A stretch of 64,000 bases of DNA. Source: Blastopirellula retiformator. GTDB taxonomy: Bacteria; Planctomycetota; Planctomycetia; Pirellulales; Pirellulaceae. The notes below the pieces were generated by a model. It had not been told where the DNA came from. It saw nothing but the letters and a program-made list of their open reading frames with translations, and made no database searches. Position 1 is the first letter of the stretch, and the number at the start of each line of letters is the position of its first letter. The stretch is from assembly GCF_007859755.1 (NCBI RefSeq), contig NZ_SJPF01000001.1, positions 186,001-250,000 on the forward strand, given 5' to 3'. Positions 1 to 8,359 of this stretch are shown piece by piece. The translations under genes were made by a program, and so were the position numbers.

Positions 1-274
1 AATTAAGGGAGTGCTGCTGTCCCTAAGGCCAATGGGCCTGCAGATTTCGTTTGACTCTCGATTCGCGGCAGGCCTATACTGCGCGGTACGCCGACCAGCA
101 TGGGGTTGTTGGTCGCGCCAGTAGCGAGGAGGACCGCGCAATACCCCTTGCGCCGGATGGACCTTCGCGGCATTTGATTTCCTGCCTGCCTGCCGCCTCT
201 GCCGAAGCCATCCTACCTCCGACGACATCCACCACTGGGTTGTTAAGTCGGAAATCTGATTTGGAGCTCTCGCC
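1..274. other. Leader region with no recognisable gene
   Basis: This stretch precedes the DUF1501 gene. No reading frame entering from the left edge gives a protein-like sequence, and the one short open frame (51-281) has no recognisable composition. DUF1501 genes in planctomycetes often follow a DUF1549/DUF1553 cytochrome-type gene, but none is visible here. A promoter for the downstream gene is likely, though no clear -35/-10 pair was identified. Confidence 0.4.
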
Positions 275-1741
275 ATGCTAGTTATCCCGGGGCGCAAAGC
301 CAAGGATGTGTGCGATCGTCATTTGGGTCCTACGCGGCGCGACTTGTTGCGCGTCGGCGGTTCGGCGTTTCTCGGCCTGAGTCTCGGCCAGGCGCTGCAG
401 ATGCAAGAAGCGTCCGCTGCTAGCGAGTCTTCCGGGGCTGGTTGGGGTCGCGCCAAGTCGGTGATCATGGTCTACCTGCAAGGGGGCCCGAGCCACATCG
501 ACCTGTGGGATCCCAAAGAAAATGTGCCCGACAAGGTGAAGAGCGCGTTCGGCACGATCCATAGCAAGGTGCCCGGCATCGACCTGACCGAGAACCTGCC
601 GAAGCTGGCCCAAGTCACCGACAAGCTGTCGCTGATTCGCTCGATGAGCTACTCGCCCAACGGTTTGTTCAACCACACCGCGGCGATCTACCAGATGCAT
701 ACCGGCTACACCGCCGACAAGGTAAGCCCCAGCGGACAGCTTGAGCCGCCGTCGCCGAAAGACTATCCCAACTTCGGCAGCAACATCATCAAGCTGAAGC
801 CGCCCGAGGAGCCGATGCTGCCGTTCGTGATGATGCCGCGTCCGCTGCAAGAGAGCAACGTCGTCAACAAGTCGGGCACGGCCGGCTTTTTGGGGCGCGC
901 CTACGATCCGTATTATCTCTTCCCGCCGGGAGACGATATGGACATGCAGAAGATGGAGCGGATCAATATCACCGACCTGACGCTGCGGCCTGAGGTCTCG
1001 ACCGGCCGGTTAGGACGCCGGGCTCGCCTGCGCGACATGATCAACGCCGGGATGCCGGGTCTGGATCAAGCGGTCCAAAAATACGACATGGACAAGTATT
1101 ACGAAACGGCGATGAACCTGATCTCGTCGGGCCGGGCTCGCGACGCATTTGATCTGAGCAAAGAGAGCGACAAGACCCGCGACATGTACGGCCGCAATAC
1201 CTTCGGCCAAAGTCTGCTGCTGGCGCGACGGTTGGTCGACGCCGGTACGCGAGTGGTGGAAGTGATCTGGCCGAAAGTGGCGAACTCCAACAACCATAGC
1301 TGGGATCATCACGTCGACCTGACCAATCGGATGAAGAACCAATCGGCGCCGATGCTCGACAGCGGTCTGTCGGCTTTGATCGCCGATATGGACGACCGCG
1401 GCATGCTGGAAAATACGCTGGTCGTCGCGGTTGGCGAGTTCGGCCGCAGTCCGCAGCGTGGGGTCAGCACGTCGGGCAACGGCAACAGCGCCGATGGTCG
1501 CGACCATTGGCCTTATTGCTATACGGCCTGTCTGGCTGGCGCCGGCATCAAACGTGGCGCCGTCTATGGCGAATCGGATCAAACCGCGTCGGCTCCCTTG
1601 AGCGATCCGGTCCATCCGACCGAGTTGCTCGCGACGATCTATCACACCCTGGGCATCGACCCGGCGACGATCGTTTACAACCACTTGAACCAGCCGCGCG
1701 AACTGGTCAAGGCGGAAGCGGTGACCGGCCTGTTCGGCTGA
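275..1741 (+). CDS. DUF1501 family secreted protein
   Basis: 488-residue member of the planctomycete-expanded DUF1501 family, related to the alkaline phosphatase/sulfatase fold; the biochemical role is unproven. A twin-arginine-type leader is visible near residues 20-45 ([10 protein letters not shown] followed by a small-residue hydrophobic stretch), which suggests export of a folded protein. Family landmarks are [17 protein letters not shown] near residue 65, the [19 protein letters not shown] block near 305, VGEFGRSP near 385 and [19 protein letters not shown] near 408. The Asp/His-rich blocks resemble the metal site of the superfamily. Length is normal for the family. DUF1501 genes are usually paired with a DUF1549/DUF1553 gene; no partner is in the window. 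Confidence 0.93.
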   Translation: MLVIPGRKAKDVCDRHLGPTRRDLLRVGGSAFLGLSLGQALQMQEASAASESSGAGWGRAKSVIMVYLQGGPSHIDLWDPKENVPDKVKSAFGTIHSKVPGIDLTENLPKLAQVTDKLSLIRSMSYSPNGLFNHTAAIYQMHTGYTADKVSPSGQLEPPSPKDYPNFGSNIIKLKPPEEPMLPFVMMPRPLQESNVVNKSGTAGFLGRAYDPYYLFPPGDDMDMQKMERINITDLTLRPEVSTGRLGRRARLRDMINAGMPGLDQAVQKYDMDKYYETAMNLISSGRARDAFDLSKESDKTRDMYGRNTFGQSLLLARRLVDAGTRVVEVIWPKVANSNNHSWDHHVDLTNRMKNQSAPMLDSGLSALIADMDDRGMLENTLVVAVGEFGRSPQRGVSTSGNGNSADGRDHWPYCYTACLAGAGIKRGAVYGESDQTASAPLSDPVHPTELLATIYHTLGIDPATIVYNHLNQPRELVKAEAVTGLFG

Positions 1742-1760
1742 CGAAGAAGAATACGGCCGA

Positions 1761-2435
1761 CTAAGAGGGGGACGAACTCGCCGGTTCGGCGGTCGTTTCG
1801 CCCGGCTGAAACTCTGCGAACAACGTGCGCACCAATTCTAGGTGCGCGCTGCTGTAGTCAAGCCGAATCTGCGACGGTCCGCGGTGAAAACGGCTCCGTT
1901 CGACGACCAATTCGAAACGGCCATTTTCAGTCTCTTGAAACCGGACGAAGAGGATGATCGATTTTCCCTCGACCGTTGGCGCTCCCCGGGCGACGTTTTC
2001 TTGCTCGTAGGCGATCGTGAAGTTGTAGGAGATCTCGAATCTTACGAAGACGCCAGGCGTTTCTTTCGAGTCGGCCGTCACGACGTCGGGAACCACCTCG
2101 TAGTTGATCAGCGGCTCGTAGTCGAACCGTTGATAGAAGACGCCGCCGACTTTCGGCGTGTTTACTTCGATCGCCGAGAACTTGCGACTGCGAACGGTCG
2201 CTTTCCGCTCGGCGGCGATCAGCGGCGTACCGTCGACGATGCGGCGCGGCGTCGGTTCGGCAGGAGGAGGAGGTGCGGAGACGGACTTCTTCGGCGTCAC
2301 CGTCGGCACGTACGACTCGATATCCTCCACTGCCGGCTGCAGCACGCCATCGAGTACGGATTCCATCCGAAACATGATCGCCAAGGTCACCAGCACGACG
2401 ATCGCGAGAATCGCAAACCCGATGAATCGGCCCAT
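1761..2435 (-). CDS. Hypothetical membrane-anchored protein
   Basis: About 224 residues from the chosen ATG at 2435. This start places one transmembrane helix right at the N-terminus (GFAILAIVVLVTLAIMF). The frame is open a further 27 codons upstream, but that extension has no membrane or protein-like character. After the helix come a short Pro-rich linker (APPPPAEPTPRR) and a soluble region with alternating hydrophobic beta-type segments, such as IILFVRFQETENGRFELVVERS. No catalytic motif or known family was recognised. It lies downstream of 2555-3691 on the same strand and may share its transcript. The function is unknown. Confidence 0.7.
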   Translation of the reverse strand: MGRFIGFAILAIVVLVTLAIMFRMESVLDGVLQPAVEDIESYVPTVTPKKSVSAPPPPAEPTPRRIVDGTPLIAAERKATVRSRKFSAIEVNTPKVGGVFYQRFDYEPLINYEVVPDVVTADSKETPGVFVRFEISYNFTIAYEQENVARGAPTVEGKSIILFVRFQETENGRFELVVERSRFHRGPSQIRLDYSSAHLELVRTLFAEFQPGETTAEPASSSPS

Positions 2436-2554
2436 AGCACAATGTATCTGCGAAGATGGAGATGGAACAAAGTCTCCAGTCTCGCGCAGTCTCGTAGTAT
2501 TTTGCGCGAGCGGCATTTGAAGAATTTCGGAAGATTTGCGAAATCGGGAATTTG

Positions 2555-3691
2555 CTACTTGGTCATGAAGTCACGGCGTTTCAGCTCCGCTTTCAAGATG
2601 TTCAAGGTCGGATTCGCTTTTACTAGTTTAAGGGCGTGATTTTGGGCGAGACTCGACTGACGGGACGAAGCCAGCGCCGTACGTAACTCGGACAACAGCT
2701 CGGCAGCCTTGCCATAAGATTTGCTGGAACGTTCCGCAACGAGTTGATCGATCAACTCAAGCGTCGGTTTCGGATCGGCGGCCATTTCGGCGCGGCGTTT
2801 GAGGAGACTCGCTTCGCGCTTCTGCACCTCCTTTTTCTGGTACGCTTCGTATAGCTTTTCCGCCTCCTCGCGTAGTTCCGCGATCGTCCGCGACGACTCG
2901 GCGGTGGGCCAAACGACCATGTCGGTCGACGCTTGATACCGCTGCAGCATCTCGCCCCGGACGTCAGCCCCTTGGCCGCACATCACCTGGTGCAGCCAGG
3001 TTTCCTTTTGGGATGTCGTTTGGTCGGTCAACCAGCGTTCGTAACCAGCGGCCGAGTCGGCCATCTTCGGCAAAGGCGAACTGAGTTGCGCCGCCGCGTC
3101 AATGACGTAATCGCCGATGTCGTAGAAATCGGCCAAAGCCCGCTGGGCGTCGGTCAGCTTTCCCATCCCGGCGGGAACCGGAGGTTCCGTTTCTTCACTC
3201 GGATCATGTTCCATGTCCATTCGGGCGGCCAACGCGGCTAAATAAAAGGGGCGCAAGTCCCCTGTCAAAATTTCGTCGCGAAGCGGGCGTAATCGATCGA
3301 TCAGCTCGCCCAAGTCGCCGAAGTAGTCTTCGAGCCAGCCGGGCTCGTATTGCGGTTCGATGCAGAGGATTCCGCCGGTCCCCTTTTTGTCTTTGGCGAA
3401 ACGTACGCCCTCGCCATCGAGATAGTTCTTCGCTCGCTGGAGAATGGGAGGCGTACGCCTAAATCGAATGGCAATTCGGCGAATGCCAAAGTTGGCGTAG
3501 TGGAGATGGATGTCGTATCCGCGCCGCAACATCTCGTCGGCGTCGCCATGAAAGTCGCCGAAGTGGTATTCGTTCTCGAAAGACCAAGGAGTGATATCAG
3601 CGCGAGACGACTGATCCTCCATGAATTCCATATTCTTGGCGCTGACCGGCGCGTCTGTCGCGCGGAAGGCAACGTACTGGTATTCGCTCAT
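2555..3691 (-). CDS. Conserved hypothetical protein of the SWIM-zinc-finger-associated type
   Basis: 378 residues. The N-terminal third (MSEYQYVAFRATDAPV..., SSRADITPWSFENEYHFGDF, GDADEMLRRGYDIHLHYANFG) matches a family I recognise from planctomycetes and actinobacteria, often encoded beside a SWIM zinc-finger protein. No SWIM gene adjoins it here. The C-terminal 150 residues are strongly helical and charged, with a probable coiled coil around TIAELREEAEKLYEAYQKKEVQKREASLL. No signal peptide or membrane segment is seen, so it is probably cytoplasmic. The family has no established biochemical role. It lies 35 bases downstream of the lipoprotein gene on the same strand. Confidence 0.8.
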   Translation of the reverse strand: MSEYQYVAFRATDAPVSAKNMEFMEDQSSRADITPWSFENEYHFGDFHGDADEMLRRGYDIHLHYANFGIRRIAIRFRRTPPILQRAKNYLDGEGVRFAKDKKGTGGILCIEPQYEPGWLEDYFGDLGELIDRLRPLRDEILTGDLRPFYLAALAARMDMEHDPSEETEPPVPAGMGKLTDAQRALADFYDIGDYVIDAAAQLSSPLPKMADSAAGYERWLTDQTTSQKETWLHQVMCGQGADVRGEMLQRYQASTDMVVWPTAESSRTIAELREEAEKLYEAYQKKEVQKREASLLKRRAEMAADPKPTLELIDQLVAERSSKSYGKAAELLSELRTALASSRQSSLAQNHALKLVKANPTLNILKAELKRRDFMTK

Positions 3692-3726
3692 TTGGGGAGA
3701 TCCATCCTGACGAGGTTGAATGCCGA

Positions 3727-4392
3727 CTAAGATTCCTCTTCCTCCGACGGCGTTTCTGCCGGCGTCTCCACCTTGTCGGAGTTAAACTTCGAGTCATTCG
3801 CCATGCGGTACAAGGCGCTGGCCTGAGCGGCCAGATCGGCCTTTTCGATCAGCAGTTCGAGCTTGTAGCGGCGGCCGCTGTGGACCGTTTCCACAACCAG
3901 TTGACGGGCCGCTTCGCTTTGGAACTTGGCCGGGCGGCAATACTGGACCCAGTAGCTTGATCCGATTTCGATCACCTGGGGGGGTGGATAGACGAAGGTT
4001 CGCTCCCCGATTTCCTCGGCCAGTTGCTTGTACAGAACCTGGGCGGTCGGCTCATCGACCAGGTCGGCCATTGAGCTGTCGGTGGCATGCACCAAGATCC
4101 GCGGAATGCCGGAGGGATCGTTCTGGTAGGCGCCCAGCAGATATTCGCTTCGCCGAGGCAGAAATCGCCAGCCTTCGGGCAAGGTCGTCTGATAGCGGCC
4201 TTGGTCCAGCGGCGGAACTTGCAGTCCGGCCGGGGCGAGCGTCAGCGGCAAACCGGGCTCGGCCGGCTTGGGGGTCGCCGCGGTTGGAGAGCCGGACGCC
4301 GGAGCGGCTTGTGGCGGGGTCGGCTGATCGGCCGAACAGCCCGCCAATAGAAACAAGCAGCCTGCGGTGAGCGTAAGACGTGCGATATTCAT
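3727..4392 (-). CDS. Predicted lipoprotein
   Basis: 221 residues from the ATG at 4392. An AGGAGG ribosome site lies immediately upstream on the minus strand, and the N-terminus is a classic lipoprotein signal (hydrophobic TLTAGCLFLLAGC, with Cys-19 as the lipidation site). A Pro/Ala-rich tether (PTPPQAAPASGSPTAATPKP) links the lipid anchor to a soluble domain containing WRFLPRRSEYLLGAYQNDPSGIPRILV. No family was assigned. It is the first gene of a minus-strand run that continues with 2555-3691. Its promoter region abuts a MITE-like repeat at 4441-4584. Confidence 0.8.
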   Translation of the reverse strand: MNIARLTLTAGCLFLLAGCSADQPTPPQAAPASGSPTAATPKPAEPGLPLTLAPAGLQVPPLDQGRYQTTLPEGWRFLPRRSEYLLGAYQNDPSGIPRILVHATDSSMADLVDEPTAQVLYKQLAEEIGERTFVYPPPQVIEIGSSYWVQYCRPAKFQSEAARQLVVETVHSGRRYKLELLIEKADLAAQASALYRMANDSKFNSDKVETPAETPSEEEES

Positions 4393-4440
4393 GACAAACC
4401 TCCTGAGAAGCAACAGGAATGCCTCGCGTCGCACGAACCT

Positions 4441-4584
4441 TAGCAGTTCGTTGATTTTCTCGACGGACTGCGTGATCGCAGGGATGCGATCTCAAAATAG
4501 CGACGTAAGTCGTTATTTTGCGAGCTACGCTCTGAGCCTAGCGAGGTTGAAAAATGCCACGATGGCACGTTTCAACAGGCAGCT
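4441..4584. repeat. MITE-like repeat, copy 1 (long form)
   Basis: A 144-bp copy of a dispersed repeat also found at 62676-62796 and, as a 32-bp remnant, at 17452-17483. It begins TAGCAGTTCGTTGATTTTC and ends TTTCAACAGGCAGCT, and the two ends are imperfect inverted copies. Inside are several stem-loops: a 10-bp stem at the left end, GATCGCA/TGCGATC, an 11-bp stem around AGCGAC/GTCGTT, and a stem of about 13 bp with two mismatches at the right end. Copy 2 lacks the segment of about 25 bp carrying the AGCGAC/GTCGTT stem. There is no coding capacity. It sits between divergent gene ends and starts and shows the organisation of a non-autonomous element. Confidence 0.8.
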
Positions 4585-4599
4585 CATCGCGGGCGCGAC

Positions 4600-4902
4600 T
4601 TATTCGATCACTTCTTCGATCGTTTCTTTGACCTTCTGGACGAAGTGCGGGGGCTTGCCCGACTTGCTGAGGTCCTGAGCCTTTTTCTCGGCTTCTTCCT
4701 TCTGGTCGTATTCGTACAGGGCGATCCGCTTCATCGACTGGTTAAAGACGCCCCAGAAAAGCTTCATGCGGACTTCGGTCGTCTTTTTCGCCCTCGATTT
4801 TCGTTTGGCCTTCTTCTTCGGCGCCGGTTCGGCTCCTTCGGCGACTTCCGCCGCATCGGCTTGTGCACGTAACTCTTTGCGGTTGACAACTTTGCGAGCC
4901 AT
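4600..4902 (-). CDS. Small basic conserved protein
   Basis: 100 residues. The N-terminal half is very basic and Ala/Lys-rich (PKKKAKRKSRAKKTTEVRMK), while the C-terminal half is a compact domain (KLFWGVFNQSMKRIALYEYDQKEEAEKKAQDLSKSGKPPHFVQKVKETI) rich in aromatic and charged residues. This layout recurs in small proteins I associate with planctomycetes. The Lys-rich tail suggests nucleic-acid or ribosome association, but that is inference. No membrane segment is present. The stop lies 16 bases from the repeat at 4441-4584. Confidence 0.75.
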   Translation of the reverse strand: MARKVVNRKELRAQADAAEVAEGAEPAPKKKAKRKSRAKKTTEVRMKLFWGVFNQSMKRIALYEYDQKEEAEKKAQDLSKSGKPPHFVQKVKETIEEVIE

Positions 4903-5078
4903 AGGCCTGGTCTTTTTCGTCCGTTGTTGACTGCGATCAGCAGCGAGGGAGAATTGATGTCAAGAAAAGGTCCCCGTAGCGAATCTCGACTGGGGGAATC
5001 TCCCAATGCGTAATCGGACCATTATACAGCATGGCGTTACGCGACGCCACCGTTCGAGACGCCCCAGAAGGGCCGCGC

Positions 5079-6134
5079 ATGACGCCCCATTTGCTGCAAA
5101 CCCTTGATCTAACTTCGCTTCAGGCGCTCGTCGCCGAGTGGGGACTCCCTAAATTCCGGGCCCAGCAAATCCGTAGCTGGATCGTAGATAATCGGGCCGA
5201 GTCGTTCGACGATATGGCCAATCTGCCTAAGGCCTTACGCGGACAGCTGGCCGAGAAAGCCCAGCTGTGGACCACCAAGGTCGCCCGGCATACCACGGCC
5301 GCCGATGGGACCGAGAAACTGCTGTTGCAGCTGCATGACGGGGGCCGGATCGAATGCGTGCTGCTTCGCGATGGCGATCGCCGCACGATCTGCATCAGTT
5401 CGCAGGTCGGTTGCGCGATGGGCTGCGTCTTTTGCGCCAGTGGACTGGATGGGGTCGAGCGGAACCTGACCGTCGGTGAGATCATCGAGCAAATGCTGCG
5501 GCTGCAGCGACTGCTGCCGGTCGGCGAGCGGCTGAGCCACATCGTGGTGATGGGGATGGGCGAACCACTGGCCAATGTCGATCGCCTGTTGCCGGCGCTC
5601 GACTTCGCCTCGGCGGAAGATGGGCTGGGGATCAGTCACCGCCGCATCACGATCTCGACCGTTGGCTTGCCGCCGGCGATTCGGCGTCTGGCCGATCGCG
5701 ATAGTCGCTATCATCTAGCGGTGTCGCTACATGCCCCCGATGACGAGCTGCGGAACAAGATCGTGCCGACCAACAAGAAGGTCGGCATTCAGGCGATCTT
5801 GGACGCGGCCGATCACTACTTCGACGTCTCGGGACGGCGGCTGACGTTTGAGTACGTCCTGCTGGCCGAACTGAACGATCAACCGGAGCATGCTTATCGC
5901 CTGGCCCGACTGCTGAAGGGGCGCCCGGCGCTGCTCAATATCATCCCCTACAATCCGGTCGCCGGATTGCCCTACCGCACGCCCAGCAAAGAAGCGCAAC
6001 ACGAGTTTCGCGCGATTCTGGAAAACGCTGGCCTGACGGTCAAATTCCGTCAGAAGAAAGGGGACAAGATCAACGCCGCCTGCGGTCAGCTGCGGCGGAA
6101 CACCCCAGAAAATCTGGTGCAAATTACCGGGTAG
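5079..6134 (+). CDS. rlmN: 23S rRNA (adenine-2503-C2)-methyltransferase RlmN
   Basis: 351-residue radical-SAM enzyme that methylates C2 of A2503 in 23S rRNA, and of A37 in some tRNAs, using two S-adenosylmethionine molecules. The radical-SAM cluster motif CxxxCxxC is visible as CAMGCVFC (Cys 112, 116, 119). VMGMGEPLANVDRLLPAL, the RITISTVG block and the C-terminal NAACGQL cysteine that takes part in catalysis follow. The ATG at 5079 is preferred to the one at 5031 because AGAAGGG precedes it at good spacing and MTPHLLQTLDLTSL fits the usual N-terminus. Half of a CATGCT-type hairpin repeat begins directly after the stop codon. Confidence 0.96.
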   Translation: MTPHLLQTLDLTSLQALVAEWGLPKFRAQQIRSWIVDNRAESFDDMANLPKALRGQLAEKAQLWTTKVARHTTAADGTEKLLLQLHDGGRIECVLLRDGDRRTICISSQVGCAMGCVFCASGLDGVERNLTVGEIIEQMLRLQRLLPVGERLSHIVVMGMGEPLANVDRLLPALDFASAEDGLGISHRRITISTVGLPPAIRRLADRDSRYHLAVSLHAPDDELRNKIVPTNKKVGIQAILDAADHYFDVSGRRLTFEYVLLAELNDQPEHAYRLARLLKGRPALLNIIPYNPVAGLPYRTPSKEAQHEFRAILENAGLTVKFRQKKGDKINAACGQLRRNTPENLVQITG

Positions 6135-6156
6135 GACGCGGTATAAGCATGGCGCC
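6135..6156 (+). repeat. Half copy of CATGCT-type hairpin repeat
   Basis: The 22 bases following the rlmN stop (GACGCGGTATAAGCATGGCGCC) equal the right arm of the hairpins found at 10882-10925 and 10937-10984. The flanking GGCGCC is shared with the inverted copy at 10882. The left arm is missing, so no stem forms here. Confidence 0.6.
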
Positions 6157-6176
6157 AAGTGCCTTGAACAGACCTT

Positions 6177-6914
6177 CTAGTACAACCAGTACCAGCCCCA
6201 CTCGACCGTCAGGTTGAAGCAGAGGGCCAAAAAGAGGCTCATCCCCAGGTAGTGCCCCAGGTCCCGTTTTTCACGCAGGGCCAGATCGACCGTCGCAGCC
6301 ATCACGGTTTGGGCGGCGGCGGCCGCGGCCAGGACGATGACGCAGCGGCTCGCCCAGAACTCAGAACCGGTCATCATGTCGGTCGGCGAGATGATGTCCA
6401 TCGACGCGATCGCCAACTGCGGCAGGGCGAAGGTAAACGTAACCAGCTTCCACCGCATCTTCGGAATCATCGCGGTGGTGATCATGCCGGACGACCAGAT
6501 CACGACGCTCAGCACGGCGGCCGCCGGATCAAGCAGCGGCTTCAGAAATTGGGGACTGGCCCACGAGAGCCAGATGAACTCGCGAACGAAGTAGAACGGT
6601 ATGTACAGCATCGCCAGCAGCATCAGGTAGTTGCCTGGCGACCAGGCATGCCGCAGGTCGAGACGCTTGCGGCGGGTAAACCAACGCCACGCGATCATCG
6701 CGCTGAGCACGCCGATGGCGATATTGACCGACGCGAACGTGGCGTAGGCGACGTTCGCATCGTCCATATTGCCGTCGAAGTCAAACCCGGCGTACTTCAA
6801 AAACGTCGTGGAGAAACCGAGGCCGACACAGATCAGCGACGTCGCGACGATCAGATCGGCAACCGTGATCGTCAGCGATCCGGGCGCGATGAAACTGCGT
6901 TTCGGTGGGGTCAT
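6177..6914 (-). CDS. Seven-helix integral membrane protein, unknown function
   Basis: 245 residues with about seven transmembrane stretches, among them LIVATSLICVGLGFSTTFL, IAIGVLSAMIAW, YLMLLAMLYIPFYFV, AAAVLSVVIWSSGMI, CVIVLAAAAAAQTVMAA and LGMSLFLALCFNLTVEWGWYW. The short loops are basic on the predicted inside (WRWFTRRKRLDLRHAW). No transporter or enzyme signature was recognised. It converges on rlmN, with 42 bases between the stops. A role in the cytoplasmic membrane is likely; nothing more specific can be said. Confidence 0.75.
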   Translation of the reverse strand: MTPPKRSFIAPGSLTITVADLIVATSLICVGLGFSTTFLKYAGFDFDGNMDDANVAYATFASVNIAIGVLSAMIAWRWFTRRKRLDLRHAWSPGNYLMLLAMLYIPFYFVREFIWLSWASPQFLKPLLDPAAAVLSVVIWSSGMITTAMIPKMRWKLVTFTFALPQLAIASMDIISPTDMMTGSEFWASRCVIVLAAAAAAQTVMAATVDLALREKRDLGHYLGMSLFLALCFNLTVEWGWYWLY

Positions 6915-7308
6915 CGAGTCTTAGAGCTAAGCTGAAGGGAGTTTCCGCCGCGCTTGCCCGCCTGCAGCGCCGACTGGAAAGAAAAGGGATCGCAAACTAG
7001 GACGTTTGTCCTGGACTGGTCGACCGAAAGTTGCAAGCCTCGTGCTCAAGATCTGTCGCCGCGTACCATCTAGTTCACTTACTAATGATACCAGTAACCC
7101 CGTGAAATCAAGCGCGTTTCGCTGGGCCTGCTAATTTTGCGTGATATCACGCGAAAGAAATCGATAAATTGCCGACTTTGGTATTCTTTTTGCGCTAATC
7201 CATGCTAGCGAACGCATTAATGGCTCTTTATTTTCCAAGCGATGGGTCTAAAACCCTCGCCTTCAGGCGAAACCTTTAGGTTCTTCCGTTTCCGGCTAAA
7301 ATCGGGGA
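6915..7308. other. Gene-free stretch with a probable IS200-type subterminal hairpin
   Basis: No open frame of protein character is present. It is more AT-rich than its surroundings. Just before the transposase remnant, TCGCC-TTCA-GGCGA forms a small hairpin (7257-7270), followed by AACC-TTTA-GGTT. Such short hairpins sit near the ends of IS200/IS605 elements and could mark the left end of the relic. Confidence 0.45.
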
Positions 7309-7424
7309 ATGGAAAGATACCGCACCAGTTCGCATAGTCGTTTTGACATCAAGTTCCACTTTGTCTGGGTGACCAAGTATCGCAAACCGATTCTCGTGGG
7401 GGAGCTCGGCGTTCGTGTACGAAG
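7309..7424 (+). pseudogene. IS200-like (Y1) transposase, N-terminal remnant
   Basis: Only the first 38 or so residues survive. HSRFDIKFHFVWVTKYRKPIL followed by GELGVRVR is the conserved start of IS200/IS605 Y1 transposases and REP-associated tyrosine transposases. The HUH histidine pair and the catalytic tyrosine, which lie further downstream in the family, are absent. The frame breaks exactly where the left arm of the inverted-repeat element at 7425 begins. It cannot encode a working transposase. Confidence 0.8.
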
Positions 7425-7583
7425 GAGAAAAGGTGTCAGGACTCTTTATTCCTCCCCTTCGGCGACACCGCTTGGCCCCAATCAACCGCCCGCCGCCTGA
7501 ACCTAGAAACCACCCTCCGCCCCGACGGCAGGCCGAAGAAAGCGAAGGACTCTCCAAAACAAAGAGTCCTGACACCTTTTCTC
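7425..7583. mobile_element. 159-bp element with perfect 23-bp terminal inverted repeats
   Basis: The left arm (7425-7447) and right arm (7561-7583) are perfect inverted copies over 23 bases, with core GGTGTCAGGACTCTTT. The 113-bp interior holds another partial copy (AGGACTCT at 7556) that can pair with the right arm. There is no convincing coding content. It replaces the middle of two unrelated gene remnants: transposase N-terminus to the left, esterase C-terminus to the right. The layout resembles a REP/BIME pair mobilised by a REP-associated transposase, or a MITE. No target-site duplication was seen. Confidence 0.7.
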
Positions 7584-7587
7584 TCTT

Positions 7588-7782
7588 GGCGAAAACGATC
7601 TCGACAACCAACATGGCAACTGGTGGCTCTCGAATTTGCAAATGGAAAAGGCGCTCGCGTATCAGAAGTATGACTACAAATTCGTCGGCGGAACCGGCGG
7701 TCATAGCGGCGTGCATGGTGGGGTGATCCTGCCGGAGTCGCTGCGCTGGTTGTGGCGGGGGTGGGATCAGGAGAAGTCGTAG
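7588..7782 (+). pseudogene. Esterase C-terminal fragment
   Basis: Reading GGC at 7588 through TAG at 7782 gives about 64 residues: ENDLDNQHGNWWLSNLQ, MEKALAYQKYDYKFV, GGTGGHSGVHGGVILPESL and RWLWRGW. This matches the C-terminus of planctomycete enterochelin-esterase-like alpha/beta hydrolases, where the GGHS histidine is the catalytic one. The nucleophile domain is missing and no start codon is available. The fragment begins right after the right arm of the 7425-7583 element. Confidence 0.7.
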
Positions 7783-7786
7783 CGTG

Positions 7787-8338
7787 ATGTCGGACGAGCA
7801 GGAACAGGAAATCGCCAAGCTGGAAGACGCCCGAACAACGTTTTTGGAAAACGTTCCGGCCGTCTATACGTTTACGAGCTTTATCTCCACCAATCTGACG
7901 ACCGAGGATGAAGTCCAGTTTTTGCGAGCGCTGTTGCAGTGCAAGCTTTCTCGAGCCGCAATCATTTCTCAACTGGCGGACGGGGCGTCTCCAAAGTGCT
8001 GGTGGGACTTGGCGACTTTTGGAGTTCGTCGAGCGATCACCGCGGTTCGTCTTGCCGAGGTAGAACCGTTTCGGATCGGTCTATTGCCATTGCTTGCCGG
8101 TCTGTCTGGGGGAGATTGGCGAGACGCGCTCCGCCACTTGTCGGTTGTCGAGGACTGCGGTAGCCGACTTGGGCGCAGCGCTCAGCATGATTTGACCGCG
8201 ATCCTGGCTGAATGGGGGAACGAGAAAGCGGCGAAGATTTGCGAATCCTATTTCGCTCGCAGTGCAGAAATGCGCGACGTACGGGCCATGGGCCTGTTTC
8301 CATTTGGAGCCGACCAGGAACTGTGGTATCAAGGTTGA
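7787..8338 (+). CDS. Hypothetical protein
   Basis: 183 residues from the ATG at 7787; a GTG directly before it is an alternative. It is predicted soluble and all-helical, with repeated Leu/Ala-rich helices (FLRALLQCKLSRAAIISQL, IGLLPLLAGLSGGDWRDALRHL, LTAILAEWGNEKAAKICESYF). The pattern resembles helical-repeat proteins, but no family was recognised. It starts five bases after the esterase fragment within an accessory stretch, and has no functional clue from neighbours. Confidence 0.6.
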   Translation: MSDEQEQEIAKLEDARTTFLENVPAVYTFTSFISTNLTTEDEVQFLRALLQCKLSRAAIISQLADGASPKCWWDLATFGVRRAITAVRLAEVEPFRIGLLPLLAGLSGGDWRDALRHLSVVEDCGSRLGRSAQHDLTAILAEWGNEKAAKICESYFARSAEMRDVRAMGLFPFGADQELWYQG

Positions 8339-8359
8339 TCAGAGTGATTCGGGTTCTAC

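Noticed and set aside
51-281. 76-codon frame before the DUF1501 gene
   Set aside because: No ribosome site, no homology and biased composition; overlaps the start of the real gene in another frame.
1010-1684. 224-codon open frame antisense to the DUF1501 gene
   Set aside because: Shadow frame without homology; the sense gene has all family motifs.
7276-7818. 180-codon minus-strand frame across the inverted-repeat element
   Set aside because: It reads through two unrelated gene remnants and the repeat on the wrong strand.
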